Positions 59,207-64,000 of a stretch of DNA of 64,000 bases are shown piece after piece. A program made the translations under genes and the position numbers. The stretch is from Acidisoma sp. L85 (GTDB lineage: Bacteria; Pseudomonadota; Alphaproteobacteria; Acetobacterales; Acetobacteraceae): positions 1-64,000 of the forward strand of contig NZ_LMUQ01000026.1 in the NCBI RefSeq assembly GCF_009765865.1, in the 5' to 3' direction. Below the pieces are notes generated by a model, which saw only the letters and a program-made list of their open reading frames with translations, did no database searches and was not told the origin of the DNA. Every line of letters starts with the position of its first letter. Position 1 is the stretch's first letter.

Positions 59207-59958
59207 CCGAGAGCGCGTCTGACACGGCCTTTCTCGGTCTCCGCTTCGCGGATCTGGATGCCGAGGCCGCCGCCGGCCTGATCGCGCGCCGACCTGAGAA
59301 TGCGTGTTTCGGATACCTCGTCACTCCAAATGCGGATCACCTCATACGGCTCCTCCATTCCCCCGAGTTGCGGCCGGCCTACGAGGCGGCAACGCTCTGC
59401 TGCCTCGATTCTGTGGTTGTCTTCCGATTGGCCAGGCTTCTGCGCTTGTGCCCGCCGCGTGTCGCGACCGGAGCCGATATCGTTGAGGCGCTCCTGACCC
59501 GCCATCTTCAAGCGGGTGACCGACTGACGATCATTGGTCTCGCCCCGGCGGCCTTGCCCGCGTTAGGCGCCATGCTTGGCGCGGTTCACATCGCCCATCA
59601 CGCGCCGCCGCGGGGTTTCGCGCGGGACCCGGCCGCCTTCGATCTGGCGTTGCGATTCGCACTCGCGCATCCCGCTCGCTTTACTCTGATCGCACTGGGT
59701 TCGCCGGCCCAGGAGCGGCTCGCCGCCGCGATCACTGGCATCGGGGGTGTCAGTGGCTATGGCCTCTGCATCGGCGCGGCGCTCGACTTCCTCACCGGCG
59801 TGCAGCCTCGGGCGCCGAGGCTGCTGCGGCGGCTCGGTCTCGAATGGCTGCATCGCCTCTACCGGGAGCCTCGGCGGCTGGCCCGGCGCTACCTTCTGGA
59901 AGACCCGGCAATTCTGGGAATCCTTCTCGCCGAGCGGCGCCGGGCGCGGGGCGGCTAG
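59203..59958 (+). CDS. WecG/TagA/CpsF-family glycosyltransferase
   Basis: 251 residues, GT26 family. Conserved segments: FGYLVTPNADHLIRLLHSPE (nucleotide-sugar and catalytic Asp region), DSVVVFRLARLL, VATGADIVEALL, and the C-terminal LGLEWLHRLYREPRRLARRYL. Members transfer ManNAc(A), glucose or glucuronic acid to a lipid-linked acceptor, as GumM does for xanthan. Last gene of the exopolysaccharide block; followed by a hairpin at 59969. Confidence 0.92.
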   Translation: MTESASDTAFLGLRFADLDAEAAAGLIARRPENACFGYLVTPNADHLIRLLHSPELRPAYEAATLCCLDSVVVFRLARLLRLCPPRVATGADIVEALLTRHLQAGDRLTIIGLAPAALPALGAMLGAVHIAHHAPPRGFARDPAAFDLALRFALAHPARFTLIALGSPAQERLAAAITGIGGVSGYGLCIGAALDFLTGVQPRAPRLLRRLGLEWLHRLYREPRRLARRYLLEDPAILGILLAERRRARGG

Positions 59959-59968
59959 CCGTGCCGTG

Positions 59969-59991
59969 CAGAGCCGGCGGCCCCGGCTCTG
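59969..59991 (+). terminator. Hairpin after the exopolysaccharide operon
   Basis: Stem CAGAGCCGG / CCGGCTCTG (9 bp) with a five-base loop, ten bases after the stop, followed by TT. Likely terminator separating the exopolysaccharide genes from hfq. Confidence 0.6.
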
Positions 59992-60096
59992 TTGATCCCA
60001 GGGACGACTGATATAAACAGAGGCTTCTCCGCGCTGCCACGCATTGAATAGCGCGAGGGATTATGCGGAAACCGCAACAACAAAAAGGATAGAACC

Positions 60097-60387
60097 GTGG
60101 CCACTGAAAAGACGCAGAATGTCCAGGACGTGTTCCTGAACCATGTGCGTAAAAATAAGACGCCCGTGACGGTGTTTCTCGTCAATGGCGTCAAGCTCCA
60201 GGGCATCATCACCTGGTTCGACAACTTCTCCGTACTGCTCCGGCGGGATGGACATACTCAGCTCGTCTATAAGCACGCCATCAGCACGGTGATGCCGGGG
60301 GCGCCGATCCAGCTCTTCGACGCCGCCAAGGTCGAGGGCACGGCCGCCACGCCAACGCGGGAGACGCTATCGGTCAGCGGTGCGTGA
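60097..60387 (+). CDS. hfq: RNA chaperone Hfq
   Basis: 96 residues. Sm1 motif [20 protein letters not shown] and Sm2 motif [11 protein letters not shown] are intact, with [19 protein letters not shown] between them. The hexamer pairs small RNAs with mRNAs. The tail (about 75-96) is short, as in alphaproteobacteria. GTG start at 60097 with AAAAAGGA nine bases upstream. The stop overlaps the hflX GTG start by four bases. Confidence 0.97.
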   Translation: MATEKTQNVQDVFLNHVRKNKTPVTVFLVNGVKLQGIITWFDNFSVLLRRDGHTQLVYKHAISTVMPGAPIQLFDAAKVEGTAATPTRETLSVSGA

Positions 60388-61691
60388 ACGAGGAGGCCGC
60401 CGGCCCCGGCACACGGGCCGCCGTCATCCTGCCTTGGGAGCGTGCCGAGGCTTCTGACAGCAAGCGTTCCGCCGAAGCGAGGCTGGCCGAGGCGGTGGGA
60501 CTGGCCGCCTCGATTGGCCTGATCCTCACGCATTCGGCGATCGTTCCGTTGCGCCAGCGGCGGCCCTCGACGCTGCTCGGATCGGGTCAGATGGAGACCA
60601 TCAAAGCGGATCTCGTGGCGCATGAGGTGGCGGTCGTGGTGATGGATACGGCGCTGTCGCCGGTCCAGCAGCGCAACCTGGAACGCGCCTGGGAGTGCAA
60701 GGTAATCGACCGCACCGGCCTCATCCTCGACATTTTCGGGGAGCGGGCGCGGACGCGGGAAGGCGCGCTGCAGGTGGAACTCGCCCATCTCGACTACCAA
60801 CGCTCCCGCCTCGTGCGGTCCTGGACCCATCTGGAGCGGCAGCGCGGCGGCTTCGGCTTCCTCGGCGGCCCTGGCGAAACGCAGATCGAGGCGGATCGCC
60901 GCCTCATCGCGACCCGCATGGCGCGGCTGAAGGGCGAGATCGCCGAGGTTCGCCGCACCCGTGGCCTGCATCGCACGGCGCGCAAACGCACGCCGCATCC
61001 GGTGATCGCGCTGGTGGGCTACACCAATGCCGGCAAGTCGACGCTGTTCAACGCGCTGACCGGCGCCACGGTACAGGCCGAGGATCAACTCTTCGCGACG
61101 CTCGATCCCACCATGCGCGGCATCGCCCTGGCATCGGGCACGCCGGCGATTCTGTCGGACACAGTCGGGTTCATCAGCGACCTGCCGACCCAGCTCGTCG
61201 CCGCCTTCCGGGCGACGCTGGAGGAGGTGGCGCAGGCCGATATCATTCTGCATGTGCGTGACATCGCCCATCCCGATACGACGGCGCAGAAAGCCGATGT
61301 GCTGGGCGTGCTGAACGGCATGGTCAAGGATGGCAGCCTCGATGCCGATTGGCCGAAGCGCTGCATCGATGTTCTCAACAAGGCCGATCTCCTCGGCGGC
61401 ATCGGCCAGGTCCCCGGACAGGTCGAGGGCGACGAGGCGATTCCCATCTCCGCGCTGACCGGCGAGGGTCTTGATGTGCTGAGCCGCGCCATTGATGCGC
61501 GGCTCGCCGAAAGCCGGCATGTGGCGAGTTTCGACCTTGCCCCATCGGATGGCGCGCGCCTCGCCTGGCTCTATCGTCATGGCGAGGTGCTCAGCCGCAC
61601 CGATGGCGACGAGACCATCCACCTCACTGTGCGGCTGCTGGCCGCCGACCGTGCCCGTTTCGAGGGCATGGCCTCAGGAAACGCATCATGA
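60384..61691 (+). CDS. hflX: GTPase HflX
   Basis: 435 residues. N-terminal HflX domain ([37 protein letters not shown]), a Gly-rich loop [19 protein letters not shown], and the G domain with P-loop [28 protein letters not shown] and LNKADLL. It binds stalled or heat-damaged 70S ribosomes and splits them. The overlap with hfq and with the following phosphatase gene indicates one operon. Confidence 0.97.
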   Translation: MNEEAAGPGTRAAVILPWERAEASDSKRSAEARLAEAVGLAASIGLILTHSAIVPLRQRRPSTLLGSGQMETIKADLVAHEVAVVVMDTALSPVQQRNLERAWECKVIDRTGLILDIFGERARTREGALQVELAHLDYQRSRLVRSWTHLERQRGGFGFLGGPGETQIEADRRLIATRMARLKGEIAEVRRTRGLHRTARKRTPHPVIALVGYTNAGKSTLFNALTGATVQAEDQLFATLDPTMRGIALASGTPAILSDTVGFISDLPTQLVAAFRATLEEVAQADIILHVRDIAHPDTTAQKADVLGVLNGMVKDGSLDADWPKRCIDVLNKADLLGGIGQVPGQVEGDEAIPISALTGEGLDVLSRAIDARLAESRHVASFDLAPSDGARLAWLYRHGEVLSRTDGDETIHLTVRLLAADRARFEGMASGNAS

Positions 61692-62518
61692 GCCGACTAA
61701 CCGCCGCGCAGCTGCACGACCTCTGGATGCTGATGCGGCAGGCCGCCGAAGCCGAGATTCTGCCTCGCTTCCGCAAGCTCGGCCGCGATGGCGTCCGGAC
61801 CAAGAGTGGCCCGCTGGATTTGGTGACGGATGCCGACGAGGCGGCGGAGCGTTTCATCACCGCCGGCATCGCGCGGCTGTTTCCCGGTGCGGTGGTGGTG
61901 GGCGAGGAGGCGACGGCCGCGGATCCGTCTTTGCTCGGCCGGCTGGGCGATGCGGATCTCGCTTTCGTGGTCGATCCAGTCGATGGCACCGCGAATTTCG
62001 CGGCGGGCCTGCCATTGTTCGGCGTGATGGTGGCGGCGATTTCGCGCGGGGAGACCATCGCGGCGGTCATCCACGATCCGATCGGCGACGACGCGGCGCT
62101 CGCGTTGCGTGGCGAGGGCGCGTGGATGGAGACGCCCTCAGGCAAGCGCCACGACTTGAAGGTCGCCGCCCCGGTGCCGCTCGAGGAAATGATCGGCGCG
62201 ATCAACTGGCGATATTTCGACGAGCCGTTCCGGACGAACACTCTGGCGATGCTGCCGCGCATGGCCTCGACCTGGGATTATCGCAACGCCGCGCACGAAT
62301 ATCGGCTGTTGGCTCAGGGCCACGCGCATGTCGCGGTGTTTGCTCGGATGATGCCGTGGGACCACGCGCCTGGCTTGCTCATCCATGCGGAAGCGGGCGG
62401 CTATTCCGCCCGCCTCGACGGGCGGCAATACACGCCGACCGAAACGACGCACGGCATCATCGCGACGCCCGATGAGGCAAGCTGGCGGATGGTGCGGGAG
62501 ACTGTGGGGGGTCAGTGA
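61688..62518 (+). CDS. Inositol monophosphatase-family phosphatase
   Basis: 276 residues. Mg-dependent phosphatase fold: VVGEEATA (metal-binding Glu), DPVDGTANFAAGLPLFGVMVA, and WDHAPGLLIHAEAGG (third metal ligand Asp). Close to SuhB/HisN-type enzymes that hydrolyse inositol or histidinol phosphates; the sequence alone does not choose. The start overlaps hflX by four bases. Its tail converges on the orphan gene at 62523 with a gap of four bases. Confidence 0.92.
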   Translation: MSRLTAAQLHDLWMLMRQAAEAEILPRFRKLGRDGVRTKSGPLDLVTDADEAAERFITAGIARLFPGAVVVGEEATAADPSLLGRLGDADLAFVVDPVDGTANFAAGLPLFGVMVAAISRGETIAAVIHDPIGDDAALALRGEGAWMETPSGKRHDLKVAAPVPLEEMIGAINWRYFDEPFRTNTLAMLPRMASTWDYRNAAHEYRLLAQGHAHVAVFARMMPWDHAPGLLIHAEAGGYSARLDGRQYTPTETTHGIIATPDEASWRMVRETVGGQ

Positions 62519-62522
62519 GGGA

Positions 62523-63614
62523 TCACTCCCATGGTCGATGAAATACTACGGGCGCAGCTGCGGTTGGATCGACTGATACAGGTGGCTGGACGATGGCCGA
62601 CGCAACGGCGAGAACCGCGTCAGTCGAGGACTGCATTGTGCCAGGCGCCTTCGGTATGTCTGGCGGTGCGAGCGGCGCGTTCGGTGCGGCCGCTGGCAGT
62701 GGTGGCGAGAAAGGCCGGGCACTTTGATTAAACATCGCGGGTGAAGCCGATTGCCCGACCGGAATGGATGCTTCGGCAATCGGCACCGGCACCGGCAATG
62801 GCAGGGCGGTCGGGATCGGTGGTGGGAAGAGCGTGGGCTGGTATATCGAGCTGATCCGTGGAGGAGGCAGAGCCCCCGGTGTACTGACAGTTTCGGAGTT
62901 GGCCACAGGGAAGTAGTTCGCAGCAGAGTTGCCGGTGGACCCAGAAGTAGCCATTGGCAATAGGCCATTCCCAGGTTCCGCAGTTCGGCTGGGCCAATTC
63001 CCATGGTACAAAGGTATCGGTCTAACGACGAGCGAGGGGCTTTGGTTAGTCTCTAAGGTCGTTGGTTGTGGGTTTTCGAACAGCTCGGTGGTCGTCCTTG
63101 GCGTGTACGAAGCCGAATGCTTCGCCGGCGGCAGATTGAGACTGCCTAATCGCCGCTTCGCAATGATGATGGGATCGTTCGGCGCGACATTCGAAATCTG
63201 ATTGGCCGTTGGTCCCAAAGAAGGCAACGCTAAAGGTTGCCCGCGGAGCCGAAAAGCGTGATCAGGCATGAGCACGTCTTTGACCGTTAATTTTTTGCCC
63301 TCGGATAATTCAAAGAATTCAGGCACTGCCGCGAGAATCTTGTGTATATTATTGTCGCCAATTTTCTCTCCGAGGGCCTTCAGGTGCGGTACGAGTTTAC
63401 GGTTGTCAATCGTCCTCGATTCCGGATGCTCTGAAATGTATCGCATCATCTGATTCGCGGGTTCTTGACCTGTTCTTCCGAAGTAAAGGTCAAAGTGGCC
63501 CATCTCCTTTCCCGATAGACCTGCCCCAAGTCGTTCGATTCTCTTTTGTACGCTCGGGTCAGCGGTCTCGCCGACTACGGCGTTGAGTGATTGACGACCT
63601 GGGTAGTCCAACAT
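62523..63614 (-). CDS. Orphan protein with proline-rich C-terminal half (363 aa)
   Basis: 363 residues from the ATG at 63614; no strong ribosome site is visible. Residues 1-160 look globular and helical (QKRIERLGAGLSGKEMGHFD, HLKALGEKIGDNNIHKILA, KLTVKDVLMPDHAFRL). Residues 170-363 are Pro/Ser/Thr/Asn-rich, with short tracts such as LFPPPIPTALPLPVPVP and a YFPVAN segment (234-239) recalling the YLP(I/V) motif of the small orphans. No family, signal peptide or membrane helix recognised. GC is below that of the neighbouring operon. Downstream of the gene at 63663, probably in one unit. A secreted or scaffold-like role is possible but unproven. Confidence 0.65.
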   Translation of the reverse strand: MLDYPGRQSLNAVVGETADPSVQKRIERLGAGLSGKEMGHFDLYFGRTGQEPANQMMRYISEHPESRTIDNRKLVPHLKALGEKIGDNNIHKILAAVPEFFELSEGKKLTVKDVLMPDHAFRLRGQPLALPSLGPTANQISNVAPNDPIIIAKRRLGSLNLPPAKHSASYTPRTTTELFENPQPTTLETNQSPSLVVRPIPLYHGNWPSRTAEPGNGLLPMATSGSTGNSAANYFPVANSETVSTPGALPPPRISSIYQPTLFPPPIPTALPLPVPVPIAEASIPVGQSASPAMFNQSARPFSPPLPAAAPNAPLAPPDIPKAPGTMQSSTDAVLAVASAIVQPPVSVDPTAAAPVVFHRPWE

Positions 63615-63662
63615 ATGTGAAGCTTGGCCGGAAAACTCTATGTTGTTGGCGCTCCTTAGACC

Positions 63663-63998
63663 TTAGGCTGCTTGATGTAGAAGGGTGACATCTCTGGCGG
63701 TCACTCCGAAGTCTAGTTCGTCCGAAAATTTTTTGATTAGACTCAACGACCATTTCTTCGGTTGTTCCTTCGGGAGGTGCCGTTGGGCCATTTCTATGAT
63801 CCAGCCCCTCGCATCTTCGTGCATGATGGGAACACCGAGTGTGTCCAATCGAATCCATTGTGTGTTGAACGCTGTCTGGATCGTGGGCCGCATTGCCGTC
63901 GTCCCTGCGGTTGGCGCAAAGGGCGCGCCCGCGATCGGAACTTCATTCGTGGTGATTAAGGGTCGCTTGCTACCGCTGACATGATCCGACATGGCCAT
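63663..63998 (-). CDS. Orphan protein at the window edge (about 110 aa, start uncertain)
   Basis: 111 residues if started at 63998, 109 from ATG 63992; the true start may lie beyond the window. Residues 1-45 are polar and unstructured-looking (MSDHVSGSKRPLITTNEVPI), followed by a helical domain (IHEDARGWIIEMAQRHLP-like stretch, WSLSLIKKFSDELDFGVTAR). No recognised family. It precedes the Pro-rich protein by 48 bases on the same strand and may be its partner. Low GC for this genome. Confidence 0.6.
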   Translation of the reverse strand: MAMSDHVSGSKRPLITTNEVPIAGAPFAPTAGTTAMRPTIQTAFNTQWIRLDTLGVPIMHEDARGWIIEMAQRHLPKEQPKKWSLSLIKKFSDELDFGVTARDVTLLHQAA

Positions 63999-64000
63999 CC

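Noticed and set aside
60267-61622. 451-codon minus-strand frame
   Set aside because: Antisense to hflX, whose motifs are intact; no independent support.

Overview
The window is GC-rich chromosomal DNA of an alphaproteobacterium, most likely a member of the Rhodospirillales/Acetobacteraceae. This is inferred from gene content: a PurS-type purine pathway, a Tim44-like protein with SecB and MltA, DksA without zinc-finger cysteines, and an hfq-hflX pair. Most of it is tightly packed housekeeping DNA with 1-4 bp stop/start overlaps. No tRNA, rRNA, CRISPR array or complete insertion sequence was seen. The left edge carries only the last codons of an IS630-type transposase.

Layout. 0.1-5.4 kb: transglutaminase-like protein, trpE, a PpiD/SurA-like foldase (all minus) and tpiA (plus). 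5.9-10.7 kb: purC, then purS-purQ-purL-bolA-grxD closed by a hairpin. 10.7-16.8 kb: a family 2 glycosyltransferase, a PfkB sugar kinase, dksA, a small orphan, then secG-pyrG-kdsA. 17-20.6 kb: a 1,217-residue orphan with effector-like architecture. 20.8-28.2 kb: APC permease, a one-polypeptide fusion of a TetR/BetI-type regulator with a Rieske oxygenase, a YihY-type membrane protein, and two paralogous autotransporter heptosyltransferases. 28.5-37.5 kb: a cytochrome c maturation cluster (ccmC, D, E, F, G, H, I) plus an SDHAF4-type factor, interrupted and flanked by small orphan genes. 37.5-50.4 kb: dnaQ-coaE-aroE, secB, a phosphatase, tim44-like, mltA, a hydrolase, a quinone reductase, a periplasmic binding protein, a ClC channel, rpmG, mepA and a hydroxypyruvate-isomerase-like protein. 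50.6-60 kb: an exopolysaccharide block (Wza-like, Wzc-like, galE, membrane protein, acyltransferase, two glycosyltransferases, outer-membrane barrel). 60-62.5 kb: hfq-hflX-inositol monophosphatase family. 62.5-64 kb: two more orphans.

The most unusual content is a set of orphan genes wedged between conserved operons. Six are small proteins (90-116 residues). Five of them share a polar Pro/Gly/Asn-rich N-terminal part, one membrane helix, a basic stretch and a polar tail containing a [Y/F]-L-P motif; the sixth carries the same parts with the motif ahead of the helix. One of them lies antisense inside the ccm cluster between ccmD and ccmE. With the 1,217-residue protein, a Pro/Ser-rich 134-residue protein and the Pro-rich pair at the right edge, they look like dispersed, horizontally acquired, possibly secreted proteins. 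That role is inference; no secretion machinery is in the window.

A second theme is regulation by palindromes. A perfect 18-bp inverted repeat overlaps a good sigma70-type promoter directly upstream of the TetR-Rieske fusion. TCGTT-N5-AACGA palindromes occur upstream of the second heptosyltransferase and of the outer-membrane barrel of the exopolysaccharide block, suggesting, without proving, common control of surface glycosylation and exopolysaccharide.
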